Shown here: one piece after another, positions 23,733-33,056 of the stretch | Position numbering within the stretch: position 1 is the stretch's first letter | Layout of the letters: every line of letters begins with the position of its first letter | Assembly (NCBI GenBank): GCA_900769645.1 | Contig: CAAGHI010000077.1 | Span: 33,204-97,203 of the forward strand | Length of the DNA stretch: 64,000 bases | Source: Candidatus Gastranaerophilales bacterium | Lineage (GTDB): Bacteria > Cyanobacteriota > Vampirovibrionia > Gastranaerophilales > Gastranaerophilaceae | Reading direction: 5' to 3' | Program-made: the position numbers and the translations under genes | The notes under the pieces: generated by a model | What the model saw: only the letters and a program-made list of their open reading frames with translations | Databases searched by the model: none | What the model was told of the DNA's origin: nothing

Positions 23733-24335
23733 ATGGCTAAATACACAGGACCTTCTAATAAATTATTTAGAAACAAAAAAGTAAAAGACTTGTCAAATAG
23801 AAAATTAACAACTTCTATGAAACAAAACGCTTCTGGTCAACACGGTGCAGTAAGAAAGAAACTTTCTGAATATGCATTGCACTTGGCTGAAAAACAAAAA
23901 ATCAGATTTACTTATTTAGTAAGCGAAAAACAATTCGCAAAATATTATAACGAAGCAGCTAGAAGAAAAGGCGTTACAGGTACTATCTTGTTACAAATTC
24001 TTGAATCAAGATTAGATAACGTATTGTTCAGAGCTGGCTTGGGTATCACTCGTAAACAAACAAGACAAATCGTAAACCACGGTCACGTTCTTGTAAACGA
24101 TAAAAAAGTTGATATTCCATCATACCTTGTTAAAGCAGGCGATGTAATCACTATCAGAACAAAAAGCAACGCATTTTTGAAGAGTGTTGGTGAATTAATT
24201 GATATGCCTTGCTCAGCAGCATGGTTGACAGTTGATAAAGAAGCTCTAAAAATCACTTTCGACAGAATTCCAGAAAGAGAAGAATTAGATCCTGACTTCA
24301 AAGAACAGCTTGTAATTGAGTACTACTCTAAATAG
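23733..24335 (+). CDS. rpsD: Small ribosomal subunit protein uS4
   Basis: Start at ATG 23733 (MAKYTGPSNKLFRNKK) with AAGGAGAAAATA upstream. The 200-aa protein has the S4 N-terminal domain and an S4 RNA-binding domain (LESRLDNVLFRAGLGITRKQ, QIVNHGHVLVNDKKVDIPSY). It is one of the first proteins to bind 16S rRNA. Its position between rpsK and rpoA is the Firmicutes/Proteobacteria arrangement; in most oxygenic cyanobacteria rpsD lies elsewhere. Confidence 0.97.
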   Translation: MAKYTGPSNKLFRNKKVKDLSNRKLTTSMKQNASGQHGAVRKKLSEYALHLAEKQKIRFTYLVSEKQFAKYYNEAARRKGVTGTILLQILESRLDNVLFRAGLGITRKQTRQIVNHGHVLVNDKKVDIPSYLVKAGDVITIRTKSNAFLKSVGELIDMPCSAAWLTVDKEALKITFDRIPEREELDPDFKEQLVIEYYSK

Positions 24336-24457
24336 TGCGGTGAACTAAGGACTTTGATTTTGTTTTACCAAAGTCAAGATCCATTCCCCACAAGCCTGAC
24401 AGATAAACTGTCAAACAAAAACAAATAGTTAATCGAAAAACTAGGAGATTAAATAAG

Positions 24458-25423
24458 ATGGAATTAAAAATTAAATGTGTTAATACAACAACAAGTTCTG
24501 ACGGTTCACAATACGGTAAATTCGTAATCGAACCGCTAGAAAAAGGTTTTGGTACAACAATCGGTAATTCTTTGAGAAGAGTACTTTTGTCAAGTCTTGA
24601 AGGAACAGCAGTTACTTCAACAAGAATTGAAGGTATCACTCACGAATACACAGCCATTCCGGGTGTATTAGAAGATGTAATCGATGTTATGCTTAACCTT
24701 AAAGGATTGGTTGTAAAAACTGATTCCAAAGAGCCACAGCACTTGAGAATTGACGTAGATCGCCCAGGAGCAGTACTTGCAAGCGATATTCAACTTCCTG
24801 CAGGTGTAAAAGTTGTAAACCCAGATTGGTTGATTTGTACAGTTGCAGACGGCGGCAGCTTCCACGCTGACGTTATTGTTGAAACAGGAAAAGGCTACGT
24901 TGCTCACGACGTACCTAGAGATTCTAAGGGAGTATCAATCGACGTACTTCCAATCGATGCAACATTCATGCCTATCAAACGTGTAAGCTACAATGTTGAA
25001 AACACTCGTGTTGGCGATTCTATCGATTTCGATAAATTGACTCTTGAAATTTGGTCTAACGGCTCTATCGATGTAACAAATGCATTGAGCCAAGCTGCTA
25101 ACCTATTGATTGAACACTTTATGCAAATCGCAGCAATCACAGGTCAACCGGTTGTAGCACCGGCAATGGCTATTGAAGAAGAAAAAGAAGAAGATTCTGA
25201 AACTCCTTCAATGACTATTGAAGAATTGGAACTTTCTGTTAGAGCGTACAACTGCTTGAAACGTGCAAGTATCAATTCAATGGCTGAATTGTTGAAAAAA
25301 TCAGAACACGATTTATTGAACATTAAAAACTTCGGTAAGAAATCTTCTGACGAAGTTATCGAAAGACTTCATCACTTCGGTTTAGACCTTGCTCCAAACC
25401 CAGAAGTTGAGGAAGAAGTTTAA
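24458..25423 (+). CDS. rpoA: RNA polymerase subunit alpha
   Basis: This 321-aa protein has the N-terminal dimerisation domain (FVIEPLEKGFGTTIGNSLRR, EGITHEYTAIPGVLEDV), a Glu-rich linker (EEEKEEDSE, about 240-250) and the C-terminal DNA/activator-binding domain (IEELELSVRAYNCLKRA, LLNIKNFGKKSSDEV). Ribosome site TAGGAGATTAAATAAG. It is within the alpha operon between rpsD and rplQ. Confidence 0.98.
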   Translation: MELKIKCVNTTTSSDGSQYGKFVIEPLEKGFGTTIGNSLRRVLLSSLEGTAVTSTRIEGITHEYTAIPGVLEDVIDVMLNLKGLVVKTDSKEPQHLRIDVDRPGAVLASDIQLPAGVKVVNPDWLICTVADGGSFHADVIVETGKGYVAHDVPRDSKGVSIDVLPIDATFMPIKRVSYNVENTRVGDSIDFDKLTLEIWSNGSIDVTNALSQAANLLIEHFMQIAAITGQPVVAPAMAIEEEKEEDSETPSMTIEELELSVRAYNCLKRASINSMAELLKKSEHDLLNIKNFGKKSSDEVIERLHHFGLDLAPNPEVEEEV

Positions 25424-25526
25424 GAAGCGTTAGGGCTAAGGGCGATACAAACTTAACGTCAAACGTCTTAAAGACTTAACATCTTAATAAAAAACAATAT
25501 AAGAAAAAATATAAAGGAAAACTAAA

Positions 25527-25955
25527 ATGAGACACCAAACTAAAAAAAATACGCTAGGAAAGGCAAAGGATCAAAGAGATGCTTTGTTGCGTTCATTGGC
25601 GACTGAACTTTTTGTACATGGTGAAATCAAAACAACTATGGCTAGAGCTAAAGCTTTGCAACCATACGCTGAAGAAATTATCACACTTGCAAAAAGAGGC
25701 GATCTTCACGCTCGTCGTCAAGCTGCTAAATTCATTTTTGACAAAGAAACTGGCAAATTCATGGATTTAGCTTCAGGCGAAGTTTTTGATGCTCCTCAAG
25801 CAGACAAAAAACTTGCTGACGAAACAGTTTTGAGAAAACTTTTCGTAATCATTGGTAAAAAATATTCTGACCGCAAAGGTGGTTACACAAGAATATTCAG
25901 ATTACCTCCAAGACGCGGTGACGCTTCTGAAATGGCTTTAATCCAATTGGTGTAA
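25527..25955 (+). CDS. rplQ: Large ribosomal subunit protein bL17
   Basis: A 142-aa protein with the bL17 signature KDQRDALLRSLATELFVHG and TMARAKALQPYAEEIITLAK, ending RGGYTRIFRLPPRRGD-like (KGGYTRIFRLPPRRGDASE). It is about 20 residues longer than typical because of an insert near 75-95 (KETGKFMDLASGEVFDAPQ). The spacer to rpoA holds a short form of the TTAACGTC repeat. truA starts four bases after its stop. Confidence 0.97.
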   Translation: MRHQTKKNTLGKAKDQRDALLRSLATELFVHGEIKTTMARAKALQPYAEEIITLAKRGDLHARRQAAKFIFDKETGKFMDLASGEVFDAPQADKKLADETVLRKLFVIIGKKYSDRKGGYTRIFRLPPRRGDASEMALIQLV

Positions 25956-25959
25956 GCTA

Positions 25960-26730
25960 ATGCGTTATGCGCTTCAAGTTCAGTATATAGGAAAGAATTA
26001 CGCCGGAAGTCAGATACAATTTGAGAATGGTGTGGAAATTCAAACTCCAACTATACAGGGAGAACTTGAAAAAGCAATCAGTACATTGATATTCGGTGAT
26101 ACCGAAAATAAAGACCGACAAGTTAAAACAATCTTTTCCGGAAGAACTGACAAAGGAGTAAATTCCAAAGGGCAAGTCGTTCATTTTGACTCAGACAAAT
26201 CTATTGTTGCTTCAAAGTTTGTTTATCAGTTGAATGAAATATTGCCAAAAGATATATCTGTCAGCGATTTTGAAAAAGTTGATGATAATTTTCACGCACA
26301 AAAATCTGCCAAACGCCGATTTTACAGATTTGTATTTATTAATCGAAAATGTAAAAATGCGTTTGACGGAGATTTGATGCGGGTTAAATATCCGATTAAC
26401 ATTGAAAAAATGCAAAAAGCTCTTGATTTTATCAAAGGCGAACATGATTTTTCAAGTTTCAAAAGCTCCGGAACGCTAAACCCAAGCAAGATTTGTTTTA
26501 TCGAAAAAGCCACTTGTCAAAGAGATGGCGATAAAGTGATTATTGATATTGTGGGAAACAGATTTCTTTATAATATGGTAAGAACAATTGTCGGCACCCT
26601 TTTAGAAATAGAAGGACATAATCTTCCGGCAGAACACATGAAACAGGTATTAGACGCTTGTGACAGACGAAAAGCCGGACAAACAGTCAGTCCGTATGGA
26701 TTGACACTAATGAAAGTAGAATACAATTAA
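25960..26730 (+). CDS. truA: tRNA pseudouridine(38-40) synthase
   Basis: TruA makes pseudouridine at positions 38-40 of the anticodon stem-loop. The 256-aa protein shows the catalytic region IFSGRTDKGVNSKGQVVHF with the conserved Asp (RTDKG), then FHAQKSAKRRFYRF and the C-terminal FLYNMVRTIVGTLLEI. It is four bases from rplQ and 33 bases before rplM, an order shared with cyanobacterial alpha operons. Confidence 0.96.
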   Translation: MRYALQVQYIGKNYAGSQIQFENGVEIQTPTIQGELEKAISTLIFGDTENKDRQVKTIFSGRTDKGVNSKGQVVHFDSDKSIVASKFVYQLNEILPKDISVSDFEKVDDNFHAQKSAKRRFYRFVFINRKCKNAFDGDLMRVKYPINIEKMQKALDFIKGEHDFSSFKSSGTLNPSKICFIEKATCQRDGDKVIIDIVGNRFLYNMVRTIVGTLLEIEGHNLPAEHMKQVLDACDRRKAGQTVSPYGLTLMKVEYN

Positions 26731-26763
26731 CCTTATTAAGGTAAAAATAAACGGAGATAAAGC

Positions 26764-27201
26764 ATGAAAACATATTCAGCAAAACCTCTAGAAGTTGAAA
26801 GAAAATGGTATTTAATCGATGCTGAAGGCGAAATCCTTGGCAGATTGGCTACCAGAGTAGCAAACATTTTAAGAGGCAAAAACAAACCTGAATATACACC
26901 AAACGTTGATACAGGTGATTTCGTAATCGTAATCAACGCTGACAAAGTTTTGGTATCAGGTAAAAAAGAAACTGATAAAATTTATTACCACCACACTGGT
27001 TTCCCAGGCGGATTGAAATCAGCTAGTGTAAAAGAATTGCGTGAAAAAGACGCTAGACTTTTAATCGAAAAAGCTGTAAAAGGTATGCTTCAACACAACA
27101 CATTGGGCGATACTCAATTCACTAAGTTGAAAGTATATAACGGACCTGAACACCCACACGCAGCTCAAAAACCTATCGTGTTGGAAAAGGAGGCTAAATA
27201 A
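26764..27201 (+). CDS. rplM: Large ribosomal subunit protein uL13
   Basis: A 145-aa protein with WYLIDAEGEILGRLATRVAN, GDFVIVINADKVLVSGKK, YYHHTGFPGGLKS and the C-terminal VYNGPEHPHAAQKP. Ribosome site ACGGAGATAAAGC. The stop overlaps the rpsI start by one base (TAATG), so the two are translationally coupled. Confidence 0.97.
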   Translation: MKTYSAKPLEVERKWYLIDAEGEILGRLATRVANILRGKNKPEYTPNVDTGDFVIVINADKVLVSGKKETDKIYYHHTGFPGGLKSASVKELREKDARLLIEKAVKGMLQHNTLGDTQFTKLKVYNGPEHPHAAQKPIVLEKEAK

Positions 27202-27596
27202 TGGCAGATAAAGAAATTATGGCAACAGGCCGCAGAAAAACCTCTATCGCAGTTGTAAAACTTGTAAAAGGTAAAGGCAGAATTTTCGTAAACGGAAAAA
27301 CTTTGAAAAACTATATCGGTAACAGACCTGCAATCGAAATGTTGGTTTACAGACCATTAGTTTTGACTGATAACCAAGAAAAATACGATGTAAAAGTAAA
27401 AGCAGTTGGCGGCGGAATCGTTGCTCAATGTGGCGCTATCAGACACGGTATTTCAAGAGCTTTGGTTAAAGCAAACGAAGAATACAAAAACGTATTGCGT
27501 TTGGAAGGCTTGCTAACTCGTGACCCACGTGTTAAAGAACGTAAAAAATACGGTCGCAAACGTGCAAGAAAACGTTTCCAATTCTCAAAACGTTAA
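27201..27596 (+). CDS. rpsI: Small ribosomal subunit protein uS9
   Basis: A 131-aa protein with ATGRRKTSIAVVKLVKGKG, GGGIVAQCGAIRHGISRAL and the basic tail KKYGRKRARKRFQFSKR that reaches the P-site tRNA. It is the last gene of the alpha operon and is followed by a terminator at 27631-27661. Confidence 0.97.
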   Translation: MADKEIMATGRRKTSIAVVKLVKGKGRIFVNGKTLKNYIGNRPAIEMLVYRPLVLTDNQEKYDVKVKAVGGGIVAQCGAIRHGISRALVKANEEYKNVLRLEGLLTRDPRVKERKKYGRKRARKRFQFSKR

Positions 27597-27630
27597 TCGA
27601 TATCGCTTTTCAAGCGAATACAAAATACAA

Positions 27631-27661
27631 AAAAGAACGGCAGCAATGTCGTTCTTTTTTT
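27631..27661 (+). terminator. Terminator of the alpha operon
   Basis: AAAAGAACG and CGTTCTTTT form a 9-bp stem around GCAGCAATGT, followed by T run, 35 bases after rpsI. Confidence 0.85.
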
Positions 27662-27690
27662 GTTAAATCGAGTTTAATAGTATTCATGAC

Positions 27691-27715
27691 GTCGGGGTGG
27701 GTACCCTGACCGACC
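27691..27715. repeat. GTCGGG-type hairpin
   Basis: GTCGGGGTGGGTACCC followed by TGACCGAC, a small imperfect palindrome related in form to 32974-33000 and to 11810-11830. Confidence 0.5.
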
Positions 27716-27720
27716 ACTAG

Positions 27721-27776
27721 ATTCTGAAAAGACAGAAAATCTAGCGTCCAGCGTAGATTTTCGTCTTATTCAGAAT
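27721..27776. repeat. 56-bp ATTCTGAA palindromic element
   Basis: Terminal ATTCTGAAAAGACAGAAAAT pairs with its inverted counterpart ending TTCAGAAT. Copies of identical length are at 38313-38368 and 61786-61841. Copies differ in which arm carries GACAGAAAA versus GACGAAAA, so this copy is inverted relative to the others. Confidence 0.85.
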
Positions 27777-27794
27777 CTTGTTTATTTGTATCCA

Positions 27795-27819
27795 GATGTT
27801 GAGCAAGTATGCCCAACCT
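27795..27819. repeat. GTTGGGCA-type hairpin
   Basis: GATGTTGAGCAAGTATGCCC and AACC; relatives at 41655-41681 and 61742-61768. Confidence 0.7.
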
Positions 27820-27856
27820 ACCTTTTTTTATTTTGATTTTAGCAAATCATATAAAA

Positions 27857-28737
27857 TTAAATCCTTATAGGATAATCTGGCTTAATTTTATAGCCATCAA
27901 GCCATATTAATGCACCACAATACAAAGAATTAGTTGGGGAGCATGAATTTTTTAGAGTATCTCGTGACCAGTTGCTATGTAACCCTTCCCATTTAAACTT
28001 TCCATTAGCTAAGAAAATCTCTGCTAAAAACATATCACGTCCCCAAATATTTGGAGCCTTTTTACCGTTTATATCAACATACACTAAAAAATTCCAAAGA
28101 GTGTTGTTTACCGTAACATTGGGTCTAAGGAAAATAGTTATTTCATTTGGCAACTCTATAATACAAGCCTCGTTATCTAAAGTATCCAAATTCCATTTTT
28201 GCACTCCTCCATCTGCTCTATAATATATAGGATAACCAGCATTTTTCAAAGAAACAAAGCCATAATAATTACTTGTTTTTAAATAGGGCAAAAAATATTT
28301 TTCAGTAATCCTAACCGCACTTTTTTTATAATTTGCAGCAGAAGCACTTGTGCCGTTATCAGCTGCTAGATCCCAATTTTGCGGATCTCCATTTTCCGCA
28401 ATCGAAAAATTAAGCATTTGAGAAAATAAACTTTCAACAGTCTTTAATTTAGTCACAACCTCTTGTTTTTTATAATGCGAAACAACAGATGGAATTGTAA
28501 GAGCTGCAACAACACCGATGATGCCGAGTGTGATTAGGACTTCTGCGAGAGTAAAGGCGGCGCGTTTCAACGTGAATAAGCGAATAAGTTCTTTGGTTAA
28601 GTTATTCTTATTTCCTTGCAACTGTATTGAACCTAAATCAGTTTCGGTGCCGGCATAGCAATGCCGACCTACTATTACACGGCCCCCGTGACGCTTGCCC
28701 CCCCCCCGAGGACTCTTCTAAAATCAAAATTTTTCAT
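27857..28737 (-). CDS. Prepilin-like protein C, frame broken at a G10 tract
   Basis: ATG 28737 follows AAGGAGCCAGAGT and reads MKNFDFRRVL, then ten G (28707-28698) and TAA soon after. With eleven G the frame continues GGGGKRHGGRVIVGRHCYAG through a 61-residue leader to KRAAFTLAEVLITLGIIGVV and to the end (293 aa). The leader includes the palindromic repeat 28646-28669 and a stretch like the TTATCGCC family. The C-terminal signature is VYVDINGKKAPNIWGRDMF. The tract flank GCAAGCGTCACGGGG is shared with prepilin A. Likely an inner-membrane pilin or pseudopilin if expressed. Confidence 0.8.
28646..28669. repeat. GGTCGGCA-type hairpin inside a prepilin leader
   Basis: On the coding strand GGTCGGCATTGCTATGCCGG followed by CACC. 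Related to the intergenic GGTCGGGATTGCTATCCCGA at 32977-32996. Confidence 0.75.
28698..28707. repeat. Homopolymer C10 (G10 on coding strand), prepilin C
   Basis: Ten C on the plus strand within the prepilin C leader. Eleven restores the frame. Confidence 0.9.
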
Positions 28738-28821
28738 ACTCTGGCTCCTTATTCAGATTATCTACTATTTTTACAAGTTTATTTTACCATATTTTTCACA
28801 ATATTTCAAGACTTACTACTC

Positions 28822-30051
28822 TTACACATCTTTTTTTATAAATCCGGTCTGGATAATATCACGCCCAAAACGAGCTTCCAGTTTGTCAAAACACTTGGAC
28901 AACTTTGCCTTTTTCTCATCAGCAGAAGTATCCGCAAACAATGACATTTGTGCCTCATTATTTTGAACAAAATTTTCCAAAACCACGCCAGTACTACGAT
29001 ACAAAACATTTGGATTATACAACTTATCCAAAAGTTTGAACACAATATCCGAAATTTCCAGCTCGAAATCCGTTGCACCATTCAAAACTTTTTTCTCACA
29101 AAAAACTTTAAAATCCTTCGTTCTCAAAAAAATACTGACCGATTTGCATTTTGCATTAATTTTTCTCAACTTCACACAAGCCCTGTGAATATGGTAGTTT
29201 AGCGAATTTTTCAGATATTCTTTGTCTGATGAAAACTTTGCAAGCGCACTTGTTTTTTGAATAGATTTTGGAAGCTTTTCCTCATTAGAAACAGGCGAAA
29301 CCATCTCCCCCATAAGTTCATGTTTCATTTCAAGTCCACGAATTCCAATCTGTTTGTCGAGCCACAAATCGTCTTGGCAAATCAGTTCATAAGCCGTCAA
29401 AATCCCGTTCTTTCGCAACAATAACGAAAGATTTTTCCCAATTCCCCAAATCTCATCTATACTTGTTTTCTGAAGCAACGGGATAATTTTACGAGCGCCA
29501 ATCAAAAACACGCCCTCGCCCAAAGTTTTTGCCTTGTCAGACGCTAATTTTGCAAGCGATTTTGATGAACTTACCCCAATAGAAACGGGAATATCAACTT
29601 GTTTAAGCACCTCTTCCCTAATCATTTGTGCGATTTCAAGGTAATTTTTTTTATACATTCGCTCCATGCCGGTCAACTCAACAAAAGCCTCATCAATTGA
29701 ATAAATCTCAACATTAGGACTAAATGAGCGCAAAACGTCCATTACCTTTTTTGAAATTTCGCAATACAGGTCGTGGTTTGCGTTGATATAAGTTGCCTTT
29801 TTCATCTGTCCTTCGATTTGGAAATACGGCATACCCATACGAATACCAAGCTTTTTCGCCTCTTTAGAACGAGAAATCACACATTGTCCACGTCCAGACA
29901 TCACACAGACCGGTTTCCCCTTCAGTTCGGGCTTTACAGACTGTTCACAAGATACAAAAAACGAATCGCAATCAACCAAAGCTATAACATTTTTTCGTGC
30001 CATAGCAATATTATCGATTTCTTTTGATTTTTCGTCAAAAATTTTATCCAT
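28822..30051 (-). CDS. Y-family DNA polymerase (UmuC/DinB type)
   Basis: A 409-aa translesion polymerase. Catalytic blocks are VDCDSFFVSCEQ (about 27) and EIYSIDEAFVELTG (about 122); the fingers carry VISRSKEAKKLGIRMGMP. The little-finger domain occupies about 250-370. QMSLF near residue 370 fits the sliding-clamp-binding motif. The UmuC-like RSKEAKKLGI and NANHDLYCEISKKVM favour UmuC over DinB. No umuD is adjacent and no clear LexA box was found upstream. The start could be the internal ATG at residue 17 (MARKNVIALVDCD). It begins two bases after the stop of the RqcH gene, so they are cotranscribed. Confidence 0.9.
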   Translation of the reverse strand: MDKIFDEKSKEIDNIAMARKNVIALVDCDSFFVSCEQSVKPELKGKPVCVMSGRGQCVISRSKEAKKLGIRMGMPYFQIEGQMKKATYINANHDLYCEISKKVMDVLRSFSPNVEIYSIDEAFVELTGMERMYKKNYLEIAQMIREEVLKQVDIPVSIGVSSSKSLAKLASDKAKTLGEGVFLIGARKIIPLLQKTSIDEIWGIGKNLSLLLRKNGILTAYELICQDDLWLDKQIGIRGLEMKHELMGEMVSPVSNEEKLPKSIQKTSALAKFSSDKEYLKNSLNYHIHRACVKLRKINAKCKSVSIFLRTKDFKVFCEKKVLNGATDFELEISDIVFKLLDKLYNPNVLYRSTGVVLENFVQNNEAQMSLFADTSADEKKAKLSKCFDKLEARFGRDIIQTGFIKKDV

Positions 30052-30053
30052 AA

Positions 30054-31466
30054 CTAATCTATTATAATTTCTTTTTCGTTTTTGTACGTTACATAGCCTA
30101 AATTAGCAGCCGGCGGCTTTTTCAAGAATTTTCTTTTTGTGTAAATCACTCCGACTTTCGAAGATTGAGAGCCTTTGGAATATTTTTTTGCAAGTTTTGC
30201 ACATTCAAAAATCAGCTTGTCGGAAGGATTTTCGCACCTCAAAAGGATATGCGATCCAGCGCAATCCCTTGTGTGAAACCAAAAGTCTTCGTCTTTCGAA
30301 AGCTTTGACACAATATAATCATTTTGCCTGTTATTCCGCCCGACAAAAACCTTGCAACCCTCTATTTCAAGCTCCATAAGCGAATTTTTCTCAACTTTTT
30401 TAGGTTTTTCTTTTGGTGAAACTTCAACCTTAATTTCTTCCAAATCAGAAATCGAATCGGCAATATCAATAGAATACAAAATTTGCTCAGAATAATTTAT
30501 GTTTTGTTCAAGCTCCAAAATAAGTTCAGAAAGCTTTATTGACGCAGTTTTTGCCTTGTTATAAAGCTTATAAAACCTGTTAGCGTTATCTTTCAAAGTT
30601 TTGGTTGAATCCAATTCTATTTTAATCTGCTTATTATTTTCATAATCAAAAACTTCCGCAACCTTTGAATAATCTGACAGTGCATACAAATTCGCCATAA
30701 TCAAATCGCCGTAAAGTCTGTATTTATTCATTTTTTCATCAGTCGTAAGCTGTTTTGACATTTTGGCAAGAGAATTTTTGTCCTTTTTCAATTTTGTATT
30801 TACAATTTGGCGCAAATTTTCTTTCAACTTCGCAAATTTGTCCTGATAAACGCACTCGGCATAGTAATCGTCAATCGCCTTATTAATAATTACACAATCA
30901 GAATTTGCAAGCGAATTTTTGGAGGCATACCAATCTGTCGGGCGTCCTGACGGGTAAACATAAGGCAAACCGCCCGCCATTTCACGTTCTCGACTCTTTT
31001 CAGCCCCAACATTATGTGCACAACCCAAAATCATATTCGTGTCGTAGTTATAAAGAATTACGTTGGAATATTTTCCCATAAGCTCAATTGCCAAGCAGAG
31101 ATATATTTTTTCAGAAAGTTCGTTATAGGTTTCGATGTAAAATTCTAAAATTCTCTCATATTGAGGCTGGTTTACACGCGCTATCACAGAATTTTCAAGG
31201 TATTTTCTAAGCAACATACAAAACATCGGCGGCTTTTGCGGAATTTCGATTAGTCGTTTTGCCTCATTTGCTTTGTCCATAAAACAAACGTGATAGTACT
31301 GCGGATTTATATTTATATATAATTTTCGGGTTTCGCCTTTTGAGCGAATTGAAAACACAAAATCACGGCGTGTCGGTTGCTGAATTTTTTGAATTCGCGC
31401 ATTCATCAAAAATTCCGAGTTTTCGTCAACCCATTTTTTCAAGCTTAAAGAATCAAAATTTATCAT
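30054..31466 (-). CDS. rqcH: NFACT family protein (RqcH/Rqc2, fibronectin-binding-like)
   Basis: The 470-aa protein starts MINFDSLSLKKWVDE and has the NFACT-N domain (RIQKIQQPTRRDFVFSIR, KPPMFCMLLRKYLENS), a central coiled-coil (about 230-340) and the NFACT-R domain at the C-terminus (DFWFHTRDCAGSHILLR, SKVGVIYTKRKFLKKPP). RqcH rescues stalled large subunits by adding C-terminal alanine tails. It is about 100 residues shorter than B. subtilis RqcH, mainly in the helical middle. It shares a transcript with the Y-family polymerase. Confidence 0.88.
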   Translation of the reverse strand: MINFDSLSLKKWVDENSEFLMNARIQKIQQPTRRDFVFSIRSKGETRKLYININPQYYHVCFMDKANEAKRLIEIPQKPPMFCMLLRKYLENSVIARVNQPQYERILEFYIETYNELSEKIYLCLAIELMGKYSNVILYNYDTNMILGCAHNVGAEKSREREMAGGLPYVYPSGRPTDWYASKNSLANSDCVIINKAIDDYYAECVYQDKFAKLKENLRQIVNTKLKKDKNSLAKMSKQLTTDEKMNKYRLYGDLIMANLYALSDYSKVAEVFDYENNKQIKIELDSTKTLKDNANRFYKLYNKAKTASIKLSELILELEQNINYSEQILYSIDIADSISDLEEIKVEVSPKEKPKKVEKNSLMELEIEGCKVFVGRNNRQNDYIVSKLSKDEDFWFHTRDCAGSHILLRCENPSDKLIFECAKLAKKYSKGSQSSKVGVIYTKRKFLKKPPAANLGYVTYKNEKEIIID

Positions 31467-31622
31467 AATGCGATTTTACAACAAAGTTAATCAGATGCAT
31501 AGGGGGGCATCGCCCGAAATAGACTTTGCCTCTACGCATCTTGGCATCTATATACAAATTGTCCAAGCAAGTGATTACAAAAAATTATATTCATGATAAA
31601 GTTATTTTAAAAGAGGTAAAAT

Positions 31623-32933
31623 ATGAAAATAGCATTATTAAACCATGGTTGTGCGAAAAATTTAGTTGATTCTGAACTTATGCTTGGGCTTTTGGCTCAA
31701 AAAGGGCACCAAGTTACGTTAGATGAAAACGAAGCTGATATAGTAGTTGTAAACACTTGTTCATTCATTCACGACGCTGAAAAAGAGTCTGTACAAGCAA
31801 TTTTACAAATGATTCAAGACGGTAAAAAAGTTATTGCAACAGGCTGTCTTGCCCAAAAATATAAAGGGGAACTAAAAAAAGCAATCCCTGAAATTTCTGG
31901 AATGATAGGGACTTCCGACATAAAAGAAATTGTCGAAGTTGTTGATAAAATTGCGGGCGATAAGAAGGATTATATTGAACACATTTCTGAAAAACCGGAA
32001 TATATCTACCCAGAAAACATTGAAAGGCAACAGATTACAGTAGGTTCAAGCTCTTACATAAAAATCGCAGACGGCTGTAATTACCACTGCGGATATTGTA
32101 TTATTCCGCAACTCAGAGGGGAATACCATTCCAGAACTATTGAAAACATTTTGGAAGAAGCAAATTCACTTGTCAAAAAAGGCGTTACGGAAATCGTTTT
32201 GATTGCGCAAGATACAACAAGTTACGGGATTGATTTGTATGGCAAACAAGCTCTACCACAGCTTTTGGAAGAGCTAAACAAAATCGAAGGTTTGGGCTGG
32301 ATTAGAATTTTGTACGCATATCCGACTCAGGTTACTGACGAACTTATCGATGCGATTGCAAGACTTGATAAAGTTGTAAAATATATCGATTTGCCGTTAC
32401 AACACTACAACAAAGAGATTTTGCAGGCGATGAGACGTCCTGTAATGGATTACGATATTTTGGTTAAGAAAATTCGTGACAGAATTCCAAATGTCGCTAT
32501 CAGAACAGCATTTATCGTTGGCTACCCTGGAGAAACTGAAGAGCAATTCAACGAACTTTATGAGTTTGTAAAACGTGCAAGATTTGAAAAAATGGGCGTG
32601 TTTGAATACTCTCGTGAAAAAAATACGGTTTCTTATTCAATGGAAAACCAAGTTCCTGCAAAAATCAAAAAGCAACGTCACAAAAAATTGATGACTTTGC
32701 AAAAGAAGATTTCTCGAGAAGTTAATGAAGGTTACGTCGGTAAGACTCTTCCTTGCATTGTAGAAGGCTTTACAGATGATGGACTTGTTTTGATGCGCTC
32801 ACAATATGACGCTCCGGAAATCGATGGAATGGTTTACGCAAACTCAAACGACGCAGTAGTTCCAGGAGATATTGTGAACGTAAAAATTAACAGTGCAGAC
32901 GATTATGATTTGTTCGGCGAAATTGTAGAATAA
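31623..32933 (+). CDS. rimO: Ribosomal protein uS12 methylthiotransferase
   Basis: RimO adds a methylthio group to an Asp of uS12. The 436-aa protein has the N-terminal UPF0004 domain (LNHGCAKNLVDSELMLG, VVNTCSFIHDAEKES, TGCLAQKY; three Cys for one cluster), a radical SAM domain (DGCNYHCGYCIIPQLRG) and a C-terminal TRAM domain (about 365-436). The NHGCAKNLVDSE start separates RimO from MiaB. A ribosome site AAAGAGGTAAAAT precedes the ATG. Confidence 0.96.
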   Translation: MKIALLNHGCAKNLVDSELMLGLLAQKGHQVTLDENEADIVVVNTCSFIHDAEKESVQAILQMIQDGKKVIATGCLAQKYKGELKKAIPEISGMIGTSDIKEIVEVVDKIAGDKKDYIEHISEKPEYIYPENIERQQITVGSSSYIKIADGCNYHCGYCIIPQLRGEYHSRTIENILEEANSLVKKGVTEIVLIAQDTTSYGIDLYGKQALPQLLEELNKIEGLGWIRILYAYPTQVTDELIDAIARLDKVVKYIDLPLQHYNKEILQAMRRPVMDYDILVKKIRDRIPNVAIRTAFIVGYPGETEEQFNELYEFVKRARFEKMGVFEYSREKNTVSYSMENQVPAKIKKQRHKKLMTLQKKISREVNEGYVGKTLPCIVEGFTDDGLVLMRSQYDAPEIDGMVYANSNDAVVPGDIVNVKINSADDYDLFGEIVE

Positions 32934-32973
32934 CTCTCAAAAGGTCGGTTTGTTTTAACAAAAACATCAAAAC

Positions 32974-33000
32974 GTAGGTCGGGATTGCTATCCCGACAAC
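32974..33000. repeat. GTAGGTCGGGA-type hairpin
   Basis: GTAGGTCGGGATTGCTATCC followed by CGACAAC; a palindromic intergenic repeat whose relative is inside the prepilin C leader (28646-28669). Confidence 0.7.
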
Positions 33001-33056
33001 ACAAACAAAAATTAAATAAGTCGGAAGTCAAAAACCGATAAAAATAAAGGATAAGC

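Noticed and set aside
28822..30051. LexA-controlled SOS operon (umuDC)
   Set aside because: No umuD and no recognisable LexA box upstream; the gene follows rqcH by two bases and probably shares its promoter.
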